The notes under the pieces: generated by a model
Databases searched by the model: none
Seen by the model: only the letters and a program-made list of their open reading frames with translations
What the model was told of the DNA's origin: nothing
Origin: an uncultured Bacilli bacterium
Lineage (GTDB): Bacteria; Bacillota_I; Bacilli_A; RF39; UBA660
NCBI GenBank assembly: GCA_910576795.1
Contig: CAJTIX010000023.1
Location: 1-21,010 of the forward strand
Direction of reading: 5' to 3'
Length of the DNA stretch: 21,010 nt
Part shown: positions 14,712-21,010 of the stretch, piece after piece
Position numbering within the stretch: position 1 is the stretch's first letter
How the letters are laid out: each line of letters begins with the position of its first letter
Program-made: the position numbers and the translations under genes

Positions 14712-14720
14712 TGATATAAT
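14712..14720 (+). promoter_or_regulatory. Orphan extended -10 element without a following gene
   Basis: TGATATAAT is a perfect extended -10, but the downstream sequence runs at once into two terminator-like hairpins and no ORF lies between. The -35 region is poor. It may drive a very short RNA or be a chance match in AT-rich DNA. Confidence 0.35.
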
Positions 14721-14739
14721 AAACAATATTCTTAATTTT

Positions 14740-14765
14740 AAAAGGGCTAAATAATGGCCCTTTTT
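14740..14765 (+). terminator. Terminator-like hairpin 1 in the HIT-sufC gap
   Basis: AAAAGGGC - 9-nt loop - GCCCTTTT followed by T and C. The GC content of the arms stands out in this region. It lies about 13 nt after the predicted start point of the orphan promoter. Confidence 0.6.
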
Positions 14766-14768
14766 CGT

Positions 14769-14793
14769 GAATATCTGCGAATATTCTTTTTTT
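14769..14793 (+). terminator. Terminator-like hairpin 2 in the HIT-sufC gap
   Basis: GAATAT - CTGCGA - ATATTC followed by seven T residues, immediately after hairpin 1. The tandem pair would insulate sufC from transcription entering from the left. Confidence 0.5.
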
Positions 14794-14847
14794 ATATGAT
14801 AAAAAAAATATATTTTTATACAAAAGGTAGAGGAAAATATAAAAATT

Positions 14848-14856
14848 TGGTAAAAT
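14848..14856 (+). promoter_or_regulatory. Extended -10 promoter of the suf operon
   Basis: TGGTAAAAT lies 22 nt before the sufC start; no convincing -35 at normal spacing. The same short-leader layout is used by neighbouring genes. Confidence 0.5.
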
Positions 14857-14878
14857 AGTACTGTTGGAGATGATGATA

Positions 14879-15637
14879 ATGCATACACTAAAAATAGAAA
14901 ACCTAACAGTAATGATAGGGGAACAAACCATTTTACAAGACTTTAATTTAACCATCCACACTGGTGAAGTACATGCGATTATGGGACCAAACGGAACAGG
15001 AAAATCCACTTTATCCAAAGTGATTATGGGAGATTCTAGTTATAAAGTTGTATCAGGAGATATTTGGTACGATGAAAAATCTATTCTAAATCTTACTGTA
15101 GATGAACGTGCAAGACTAGGGATTTTTTTAGGAATGCAAATGCCCTTAGAAATAGAAGGAGTTACCAATGCTGACTTTTTACGTACAGCAATTCATGAAA
15201 AAGAAGGAAATAATTTCAAATTAATGTCATTCATCAAAGAACTTAACCAAACAGTAGAACAATTAAAAATGAATCCAGAAATGATTCACCGTTCTATTAA
15301 TCAAGGATTTTCAGGAGGAGAACGTAAAAAAAATGAAATTTTACAAATGTATTTGCTGAAACCCAATTTAGTATTATTGGATGAAATTGATTCTGGACTA
15401 GATGTAGATAGTTTGAAAATTGTTGGAGAAAATGTAACCGAATATCAGAAAAAATCAGACTGTGGAATTTTACTGATTACACATTATCAAAGGTTACTTG
15501 ACTACATCAAACCAGATTTTGTGCATATTATGATACATGGGCATATTGTTGCAAGTGGAACAGCAGATTTGGTTTCTTTGATTGAAAAAGAAGGATATGA
15601 AAGTTTTGAACAAAATATAGAGGATTCACATGAATAA
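14879..15637 (+). CDS. sufC: Fe-S cluster assembly ATPase SufC
   Basis: A cytosolic ABC-type ATPase that powers the SufB/SufD scaffold in iron-sulfur cluster assembly. The 252-residue protein has Walker A GPNGTGKS at 36-43, the SufC-type insertion GIFLGMQMPLEIEGVTNADF (81-100), signature FSGGERKKNE at 144-153, Walker B LVLLDEIDSGLD at 164-175, and the switch H202. The ERKKNE and DSGLD sequences are typical of SufC rather than transport ABC proteins. The ATG at 14879 gives 9 nt spacing from GGAG; ATGs at 14870 and 14873 are too close. Its last 8 nt overlap sufD. Confidence 0.96.
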   Translation: MHTLKIENLTVMIGEQTILQDFNLTIHTGEVHAIMGPNGTGKSTLSKVIMGDSSYKVVSGDIWYDEKSILNLTVDERARLGIFLGMQMPLEIEGVTNADFLRTAIHEKEGNNFKLMSFIKELNQTVEQLKMNPEMIHRSINQGFSGGERKKNEILQMYLLKPNLVLLDEIDSGLDVDSLKIVGENVTEYQKKSDCGILLITHYQRLLDYIKPDFVHIMIHGHIVASGTADLVSLIEKEGYESFEQNIEDSHE

Positions 15638-16421
15638 AATTCGTATTTTTCAAAATCAGATTGAGCCAGAAATACAAGATTCCACAATAGAAATCAAAAC
15701 CAAAATACCAACAAATCCCTTTGAAGTATTACAAATAAAAATAAAGGTCAAACAATCTACGACTTTAGAACTTTCCTTTGAGGATTTAGAAGAAAGTAAA
15801 ATGGATATTTCTTTTGAAGTTTTAGAAAATATTTATTTTGAAGTCTTGGAAATTCGTAAAAATAATAATATCAAAGTACAATATGAATACCAATTAAATG
15901 CTTACAGTGATATGAATATCACAAAATTTTATGATTGTAACCAGGTCAAAGAATTGGATCTAATTCAATTAAATGGGGAACATGCATCTATCCATTATCG
16001 CTTAAAAACCATAGCCAAAGCCAAAGAACGATTTGATTTAGTTGTCTATCACAATGCTACTTCTACAACAAGTGATATTGTAAATCATGGAGTAAGTATA
16101 GAAGATGGAAGTATTGATTTTCAAGTAACAAGTATTGTATATCAAGGAATAAAAGATTGTGTTTTGAACCAAAATAATCGTATCATCACAATGAATCATC
16201 ATAAATGTAATATAGAACCTATTTTATTGATAGAAGAAAATGACGTGGTAGCAAATCATTCTGCCTATATAGGACAATTTCATGAGAATGAACTTTTTTA
16301 TCTTATGAGTAGGGGAATTCCAAGGACAGTAGCATTACAACTACTAATCAAAGGCTTTCTATTGGAATCTATTCAAAATACAGATTCCATTTCTCAAATA
16401 ATTGAACAATATTGGAGGTGA
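15630..16421 (+). CDS. sufD: Short SufD/SufB-family scaffold protein
   Basis: A 263-residue member of the SufBD beta-helix family, much shorter than the roughly 430-residue B. subtilis SufD. Most of the N-terminal region is absent, with no frameshift visible. The C-terminal core is clear: RLKTIAKAKERFDLVVYHNA, then EPILLIEENDVVANHSAYIG and LFYLMSRGIPRTVALQLLIKGF. ANHSA places a His where SufD has its conserved SHGAT His. A Cys in HHKCNIEP lies near, but apparently two residues off, the essential SufB Cys. SufD-like is therefore preferred. It overlaps sufC by 8 nt and is 4 nt from sufS. Confidence 0.85.
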   Translation: MNKIRIFQNQIEPEIQDSTIEIKTKIPTNPFEVLQIKIKVKQSTTLELSFEDLEESKMDISFEVLENIYFEVLEIRKNNNIKVQYEYQLNAYSDMNITKFYDCNQVKELDLIQLNGEHASIHYRLKTIAKAKERFDLVVYHNATSTTSDIVNHGVSIEDGSIDFQVTSIVYQGIKDCVLNQNNRIITMNHHKCNIEPILLIEENDVVANHSAYIGQFHENELFYLMSRGIPRTVALQLLIKGFLLESIQNTDSISQIIEQYWR

Positions 16422-16425
16422 AAAT

Positions 16426-17619
16426 ATGAACCGAGAAGATTTTCCGATGTTGAAACAAGACATCATTTATTTTGACAATGGTGCGACTACTTTAAAACCA
16501 CTTATTTTATCACAAATAACAAGTGAATATTATAATGAATATAGTGCGAATGCTCACCGTGGTGATTATGATATCAGTTTAAAAGTAGACGAAATGTATG
16601 AGAGTGCTAGAAAAAAGGTACAAAAATTGATTCATGCTGCAAGTCAAGATGAAATTATCTTTACATCTGGTGCAACTGACGCACTCAATAAAATTATTTT
16701 TGGTTACTTTCGTCATTATTTAAACCAAGGCGATGAAATTTTGATCACCAAAAGTGAACATGCTTCTAATGTTCTTCCATGGTTTGAACTTTCAGATGAA
16801 CTAGGACTTGTGATTCGTTATATTGAACTTGACGACGACAAAAAAGTAACAATGGCTTCTGTCCAAAAAGCAATTACTCCCAAAACAAAAGTAATCAGTC
16901 TAGCGCATATTACCAATGTGGTTGGAGATATTCGTCCTATTCAAGAAATCAATCAATTAGCGCATCAAAAAGGTATCCTTGTAGTAGTTGATGGAGCACA
17001 AAGTGTTCCACACATGAAAATAGATGTACAAGAACTGGATATTGATTTTTTAGCCTTTTCTGCTCATAAAATGTATGGTCCAACAGGAGTTGGAGTATTA
17101 TATGGTAAAAAAGAATTATTGAATCAAATTCATCCAATTGAATTTGGTGGTGGTATGAATGCCTCATTTAGTAGTGATGGAATGCGTATCTATGATGAAT
17201 TGCCTCACTTATTAGAACCAGGAACCCCTAATATTGCAGGTGTAATAGGATTTGGTCAAGTTCTTACTTATTTAGAACAAATCGGTATGGACCAAATTCG
17301 AATTTATGAACAGGATTTACATGAATATGCAATAAAGGCTCTCAGAAAAGTCCCAAATATTGTTCTTTATAATGAACATAGTGAAAGTGGAATTATTGCT
17401 ATGAATATACAAGATGTATTCGCACAAGACTTGGCAATTTATTTGAATAAATATAAAATTTGTGTAAGAGCTGGAAATCATTGTGCTAAAATCTTAAAAG
17501 ATGAACTGGGTATTAAAAATACATGTCGCATCAGTCTTGCAATGTATAATACCAAAGAAGAAATCGATTATTTAGTCAAAATATTATCTAATCCAAAATT
17601 GAAAGAAGAAATCATTTGA
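16426..17619 (+). CDS. sufS: Cysteine desulfurase SufS
   Basis: A PLP enzyme that takes sulfur from cysteine for iron-sulfur clusters. The 397-residue protein has YFDNGATTLKP (15-25), SGATDALN (81-88), KSEHASNVLPWF (109-120), VVDGAQSVPHMKID with the PLP Asp and Gln (188-200), FSAHKMYGPTG with Schiff-base K215, and RAGNHCAK with catalytic C353. The two-residue loop around the Cys is the class II (SufS/Csd) type. It starts 5 nt after GGAGGTGA, which overlaps the sufD stop. No sufU or sufB follows, unlike the usual Firmicute sufCDSUB order. Confidence 0.97.
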   Translation: MNREDFPMLKQDIIYFDNGATTLKPLILSQITSEYYNEYSANAHRGDYDISLKVDEMYESARKKVQKLIHAASQDEIIFTSGATDALNKIIFGYFRHYLNQGDEILITKSEHASNVLPWFELSDELGLVIRYIELDDDKKVTMASVQKAITPKTKVISLAHITNVVGDIRPIQEINQLAHQKGILVVVDGAQSVPHMKIDVQELDIDFLAFSAHKMYGPTGVGVLYGKKELLNQIHPIEFGGGMNASFSSDGMRIYDELPHLLEPGTPNIAGVIGFGQVLTYLEQIGMDQIRIYEQDLHEYAIKALRKVPNIVLYNEHSESGIIAMNIQDVFAQDLAIYLNKYKICVRAGNHCAKILKDELGIKNTCRISLAMYNTKEEIDYLVKILSNPKLKEEII

Positions 17620-17630
17620 TTTTTTCTTTT
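17601..17630 (+). terminator. Terminator at the end of the suf operon
   Basis: The purine-rich arm 17601-17614 pairs with the pyrimidine-rich arm 17617-17630 (up to 14 bp with two G-U pairs) around a minimal loop, and the right arm doubles as the T-tract. The sufS stop (TGA, 17617-17619) lies at the start of the right arm. AT-rich, so moderate support. Confidence 0.5.
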
Positions 17631-17643
17631 TCTATGATAAAAT
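17616..17643 (+). promoter_or_regulatory. Promoter of the unknown gene after sufS
   Basis: TTGATT (17616-17621), a 16-bp spacer and TAAAAT (17638-17643) with a TGa extension. The -35 overlaps the sufS stop codon and the terminator. The start codon is 25 nt after the -10. Confidence 0.6.
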
Positions 17644-17668
17644 AGAAAATACTTTAGGAGTGAAATTT

Positions 17669-18655
17669 ATGAATCAATATTTTTATAGTAAGAACATATT
17701 ATTGACAAAAGAAAAATTGCTAAAAGAAATGGATCTTTCCATTTTCTTTGATGCAAATATTGCAAATGAAAAATCAACCGCATTTCCAAAATTGTTAGAA
17801 ACACTAGGAATCTATTCAGATAATTTAGACTATGAAAAAAGTCAGATTACAATTCGAATGTTCCATCCACAAAAATCACAAGAGGTATCTCATATTAGTC
17901 ATGGGTACTATGATCAAAATCATAAATTATTTTCTCAATTTACAATCTTATTAGGTACTGGTACATTACTGTCTTTAGAAGGAGAAATATACGAATATTT
18001 AAATTTGGATTTAGAAGATGTGGAAACATTTTTAAAACAACATCAATATGAACAACATATCTATCCTGAAACAAGATCGTGCATTCATTTTAAAGGAGTA
18101 GAATACAACCGTTTTGAAAGATTGCAATATGAACAAATGCTTCAAAATATGAAAGAAAGACAACTCAATGAAAAAGAACAAAAAATTCTACTGAGTATGC
18201 ATGAAAAAACAAAAGAAACCAAAGAAATCTATATTACAAAAGATGCACAGAAGTTCCAATTTTATTATAATGGACCTCATATTTTTAATAATCGTAGTTC
18301 TAGTAGTCATTTATCAAAAGAAGAAATTGGTATCATTCAAAATAGAATAGAACAATTGTTATTTTTAAATGGAAATCATAATATGAAGATTAATTTTACT
18401 TGCCCACAAGAAAGTAGAAATGACAATGAACAGTTCTTAGAATATATTTATGTTTATTTAGGACAATATCGAAAAATGCTAGAAACAAAAAGAATCAACG
18501 AATTTGGAATCAATAGTGATTCTTTGCAGAAATTAAAAAATTGTATTCAAAATCCTGATTCAGATGGAATTTGTTGTGAAATAAACATCATATCCAGCAT
18601 TCCTTTTACAACTACAGAAGAGAAAAATCATCAATTTCTAAAAACAATGAATTAA
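17669..18655 (+). CDS. Unknown 328-residue protein
   Basis: I do not recognise it. It appears soluble, with no signal peptide or membrane segment. Possible two-part layout: residues 1-130 contain MFHPQKSQEVSHISHGYYD and LLGTGTLLSLEGEIYEYLNL; the rest is charged and helical (FERLQYEQMLQNMKERQLNE) with NFTCPQESRNDNEQ and a Cys pair near the end (GICCEIN). The ATG at 17669 follows TAGGAG at 8 nt and is preferred to the GTG at 17660, which begins with the last base of that site. It is probably monocistronic, between its own promoter and the next one. Confidence 0.75.
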   Translation: MNQYFYSKNILLTKEKLLKEMDLSIFFDANIANEKSTAFPKLLETLGIYSDNLDYEKSQITIRMFHPQKSQEVSHISHGYYDQNHKLFSQFTILLGTGTLLSLEGEIYEYLNLDLEDVETFLKQHQYEQHIYPETRSCIHFKGVEYNRFERLQYEQMLQNMKERQLNEKEQKILLSMHEKTKETKEIYITKDAQKFQFYYNGPHIFNNRSSSSHLSKEEIGIIQNRIEQLLFLNGNHNMKINFTCPQESRNDNEQFLEYIYVYLGQYRKMLETKRINEFGINSDSLQKLKNCIQNPDSDGICCEINIISSIPFTTTEEKNHQFLKTMN

Positions 18656-18672
18656 TACAAGACCATTTTTAT

Positions 18673-18701
18673 TTGATATATATAGGGTTTCATGATATAC
18701 T
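18673..18701 (+). promoter_or_regulatory. Promoter of the three-gene envelope module
   Basis: TTGATA (18673-18678), a 17-bp spacer and TATACT (18696-18701) with a TGa extension; the start codon follows 15 nt later. Confidence 0.68.
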
Positions 18702-18716
18702 GATTATGGTGAGACT

Positions 18717-18917
18717 ATGGATATGTTAAAAATAACGATAGGAGAAAAACAATTTGAATATATGGATTCTATCTTATATGAAGGAAAAACCTATGTTGCT
18801 TTTTGTGATGAAGAATGCATAACCATTTGTGAATATGTAATAGAAGACAGTAACGTAAAAATAATTCCGATTGATGATGTCTTATTTTCAAAAGTAAAAG
18901 GAGCAATGCAGTTATGA
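18717..18917 (+). CDS. Small DUF1292-like protein
   Basis: A 66-residue acidic protein. The pattern FEYMDSILYEGKTYVAFC, then ITICEYVIEDSNVKIIPIDD and VLFSKV, resembles the small DUF1292 (YrzB-like) family, whose function is unknown; the match is by pattern only. The start follows GGTGA. Its TGA overlaps the ATG of the next gene (ATGA), implying translational coupling with the transglycosylase-like protein. Confidence 0.7.
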   Translation: MDMLKITIGEKQFEYMDSILYEGKTYVAFCDEECITICEYVIEDSNVKIIPIDDVLFSKVKGAMQL

Positions 18918-20137
18918 CGTCATATGAATTTTGGATTGATGAAAATGGAATTTTTTGTTGTACATGTCCAGATGATTTTTCCTTTTTATTAGAAGGGGAA
19001 GATGCTTTAAATCAACTTCATCAGTTTGATTCATCCCGAATTCAAACGTTCAAGATTACAAGAGAGGATATTCAATTTGTAGTTGACTCCAATTCCGTTA
19101 TTTTAAGAAACTATAAACAATTAAAACTTTCCGAAATTGGTTTTTATTTTGATGAAATTTTTGATAGTATTAAAACAGCTATTCGAAAAAAACAAACAGA
19201 AAAACATCATAAGACAATAAAAAATAGAGTGATTGCAGGAAGTATGATAGCGTCTACCATTGGTGCTTTAGCGTTTACATCACTCATTACTACAGCTCAT
19301 GAGAAAAAACATGAGGATACTATGCAACAACCTCATGGAATTGAAAAAGAATTGCCTGTTGATTGGAATCAAATGACTGGTGACATTGTACAGTCCATAA
19401 AAGAAGATTTCCATTCGACTGTATCCAATATTGAAATCCCGCTTATAGAAAGAGCCAATGAGGCGCAGGTAACTTATCTGGATTTTGAATCTGCTAGATA
19501 CTCTTATACAGGAGAAGTCACCTACGATACTTATTATGATTCGGTAAAACAATATCCAGAAAAGTGGGGATTACCTCCCAATCTTATAATGGGTATGTTT
19601 ACACAAGAAAGCGCAGGAAATTATACTAACTTGATGCAGGTTAAATTTGATGCTTGGAAAGAACAGATTATAACGGTTTATAATTTTGATGAAAATAAAT
19701 ATCAAAAGTTCGTATTAACAGATCACCCAGAAAATTATGGTAGTGATGTAATTTGTATTACACGTCAAGATATGGAAAATCCAGGTACAAATATATCAGT
19801 TGCCTGTATTTTGTTAAGACAATCTCTATCTTATATGAATTATCATATTGGTGCAGGAATTCAATGTTATAATTTTGGAAATGGAAATATGAAGAAAGTA
19901 CTAAATTATACTGCAGAGTTAACAGGAATTTCCAAAGAGGATATTTTAAGTGATCAAAATAATTTAGATTTTATGAACTATACTGATATCATAAAAGTAG
20001 GAGATCCCGATTATTTGAAACATGTAATGCGCTATGTGGAAAATTTAGAAGATGGACTCAATATTCGGTATATCAATGATAGTGGGGAAATAGATGAATT
20101 ACATGTAACGATTTTACCAGAAGGTAAGACAAAGTAA
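18914..20137 (+). CDS. Membrane-anchored lytic-transglycosylase-like (SLT) protein
   Basis: A 407-residue bitopic protein. Residues 1-104 form a charged, presumably cytosolic domain; one membrane segment follows (about 105-127, VIAGSMIASTIGALAFTSLI), then an extracytoplasmic part. This holds an SLT/lysozyme-like fold: WGLPPNLIMGMFTQESAG with catalytic E232, NLMQV (239-243), NPGTNISVACILLRQ-type motif (near 287-302, written here from MENPGTNISVACILL), and IQCYNFGNGN. Peptidoglycan cleavage at the membrane surface is inferred. The long cytosolic domain is unusual for an SLT enzyme and could carry a signal or partner site. Translation is coupled to the small upstream gene. Confidence 0.82.
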   Translation: MTSYEFWIDENGIFCCTCPDDFSFLLEGEDALNQLHQFDSSRIQTFKITREDIQFVVDSNSVILRNYKQLKLSEIGFYFDEIFDSIKTAIRKKQTEKHHKTIKNRVIAGSMIASTIGALAFTSLITTAHEKKHEDTMQQPHGIEKELPVDWNQMTGDIVQSIKEDFHSTVSNIEIPLIERANEAQVTYLDFESARYSYTGEVTYDTYYDSVKQYPEKWGLPPNLIMGMFTQESAGNYTNLMQVKFDAWKEQIITVYNFDENKYQKFVLTDHPENYGSDVICITRQDMENPGTNISVACILLRQSLSYMNYHIGAGIQCYNFGNGNMKKVLNYTAELTGISKEDILSDQNNLDFMNYTDIIKVGDPDYLKHVMRYVENLEDGLNIRYINDSGEIDELHVTILPEGKTK

Positions 20138-20163
20138 GGTTGTTGTAGAGGGGGAATGGAAAA

Positions 20164-20865
20164 ATGAAAAATTTCGCAATGAAAAAAAAGGATTCTAAAA
20201 CTTTTATACTCAATTATAAAGTAGAAGAAAATCAAATTCGAATGCATCTTGCTTCTAAGGAAACTTATGTAATCCCATACACAGTAGAAAATGAAAAAAA
20301 TGTATTAGGAAGAATGAAACAACAAGTATTAAATGCAGATGCCTTTGAAAATAAACAAAAGAAAAAATTTTCAGATGCGATTGTGAATCTGTTAGTAGCG
20401 CTTTTTCTGATTGGAATTGCAACTTATGTATTGATTTTTAGAAAGCAAAACATTCCAATATTTATTCCAATTGTAGTCATTTCATTTGGAGGACTTATGG
20501 TACTTGCTGCAGTAATTGCAATGAAAAAAAGTAAGAAAAAAATAAAAGATATTTATAAAAATAGAATGTTTATTGCTCATGAAAAAAAACTAAATGAAAA
20601 TATTAAGAGCAATCAAAACATCTTATATCATACAAGTAGCAGGACAAAAGAAGTAGTATCTTCTATGTTGTTAAAACCCCAAGCGGCTTTTACATTTAAT
20701 ACAGTAGATAAAATGAAGTATAAAGAATTAAAACAAATTTTAGAAAACATAGAACGAGCAGAACAATTTGGGTTTGATTTTGTGAGTGAAAAGAAAGAAG
20801 TAGTACAAGAAAATTCTATTAAGAAGAACCAACCGAAAAAAAAGAAGGAACGTAAAAATATATAA
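20164..20865 (+). CDS. Unknown two-TM membrane protein
   Basis: A 233-residue protein of unknown function. A cytosolic N-terminal domain of about 70 residues precedes two membrane segments (about 73-91, IVNLLVALFLIGIATYVLI, and about 98-118, IFIPIVVISFGGLMVLAAVI). A charged C-terminal tail follows, with a very lysine-rich end (KKNQPKKKKERK). Both termini are therefore probably cytosolic. It starts 26 nt after the transglycosylase-like gene, following AGAGGGGG, and is likely in the same operon. Role in envelope assembly is inferred only from context. Confidence 0.8.
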   Translation: MKNFAMKKKDSKTFILNYKVEENQIRMHLASKETYVIPYTVENEKNVLGRMKQQVLNADAFENKQKKKFSDAIVNLLVALFLIGIATYVLIFRKQNIPIFIPIVVISFGGLMVLAAVIAMKKSKKKIKDIYKNRMFIAHEKKLNENIKSNQNILYHTSSRTKEVVSSMLLKPQAAFTFNTVDKMKYKELKQILENIERAEQFGFDFVSEKKEVVQENSIKKNQPKKKKERKNI

Positions 20866-20939
20866 TAGATATGGGATACTCAAAAGATAAGAAAAAATAA
20901 CCAGACATATGAAGAAAAAAGAGTAATAAAATAGGTTCT

Positions 20940-20968
20940 TTGTCAAATAGTGTTGGTGAACATAAAAT
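20940..20968 (+). promoter_or_regulatory. Possible promoter near the right edge
   Basis: TTGTCA (20940-20945), a 17-bp spacer and TAAAAT (20963-20968), without TGn. The predicted start is near 20975, only about 14 nt before a strong hairpin. Any gene it serves lies outside the window. The stretch 20866-20939 shows nothing recognisable. Confidence 0.4.
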
Positions 20969-20988
20969 TGATAAATGAATTGTATATG

Positions 20989-21010
20989 AAGAGTGATTTT
21001 GATCACTCTT
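20989..21010 (+). terminator. Perfect hairpin at the right edge (probable terminator)
   Basis: AAGAGTGAT - TTTG - ATCACTCTT is a perfect 9-bp stem. The window ends at its last base, so the expected T-tract cannot be checked. It could end the envelope operon or attenuate the promoter at 20940-20968. Confidence 0.55.

Noticed and set aside
14652..15018. Minus-strand ORFs in the HIT-sufC region
   Set aside because: They overlap sufC or its promoter region on the opposite strand and have low-complexity hydrophobic products; they are shadows.
1..21010. tRNA or rRNA genes, CRISPR arrays, IS transposases, integrases
   Set aside because: I looked in all gaps and found no cloverleaf, no rRNA-like sequence, no spaced short repeats and no transposase or recombinase motifs.
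1..21010. Mycoplasma-type genetic code (TGA as Trp)
   Set aside because: TGA ends several well-bounded genes (ymfF, rimM, trmD, sufD, sufS) and Trp residues in conserved motifs use TGG.

Overview
The window is AT-rich DNA (about 70% A+T by eye) with bacterial-style dense coding, almost all of it on the + strand. TGA acts as a real stop (ymfF, rimM, trmD, sufD, sufS and others) and tryptophan is TGG, so this is not a Mycoplasma code-4 genome. Neighbourhoods such as rimM-trmD-rplS-lepB, rpsO-pnp and sufC-sufD-sufS, plus GGTGA-type ribosome binding sites, point to a low-GC Bacillota. The many unrecognised, lineage-looking proteins suggest an uncultured Bacilli/Erysipelotrichia-like lineage. That placement is inference; no rRNA gene is present to settle it.

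Layout. 1-3331: deoD (purine nucleoside phosphorylase) followed by an M16 peptidase pair, a catalytically degenerate YmfF-type subunit overlapping an HxxEH-bearing YmfH-type subunit. 3345-6657: the accessory island. It holds a pseudopilin-like surface protein with a lectin/tail-fibre-like C-terminal region, then a BRO-N family gene whose promoter carries a near-perfect Bacillus-type LexA box, then a broken dinD (damage-inducible protein D). A perfect 34-bp direct repeat, made of the last codons of the pilin gene, flanks the BRO gene. 6735-9149: a translation/RNA-modification operon (TrmH-family methyltransferase, rimM, trmD, an unknown protein). 9210-10183: rplS and lepB. 10189-13350: rpsO, an unknown protein and pnp. 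13341-14696: an unknown protein facing a HIT hydrolase, with a shared bidirectional terminator. 14848-17630: a reduced Suf iron-sulfur operon, sufC-sufD-sufS, with a very short SufD and no sufU or sufB after sufS. 17616-20865: an unknown protein, then a three-gene envelope module (a small DUF1292-like protein, a membrane-anchored lytic-transglycosylase-like protein, and a two-TM protein).

Two features recur throughout. First, promoters are mostly extended -10 type (TGATAAAAT-like) and lie only about 15-25 nt before the start codon. The exceptions are rplS, rpsO and the BRO gene, which have long leaders. Second, at several gene ends the stop codon lies inside the intrinsic-terminator hairpin, and at two junctions the next gene's -35 box is built into that terminator. 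The best candidate for something new is the pilin/BRO/dinD island: an apparently SOS-controlled BRO-family gene bracketed by copies of a pilin gene's 3' end.
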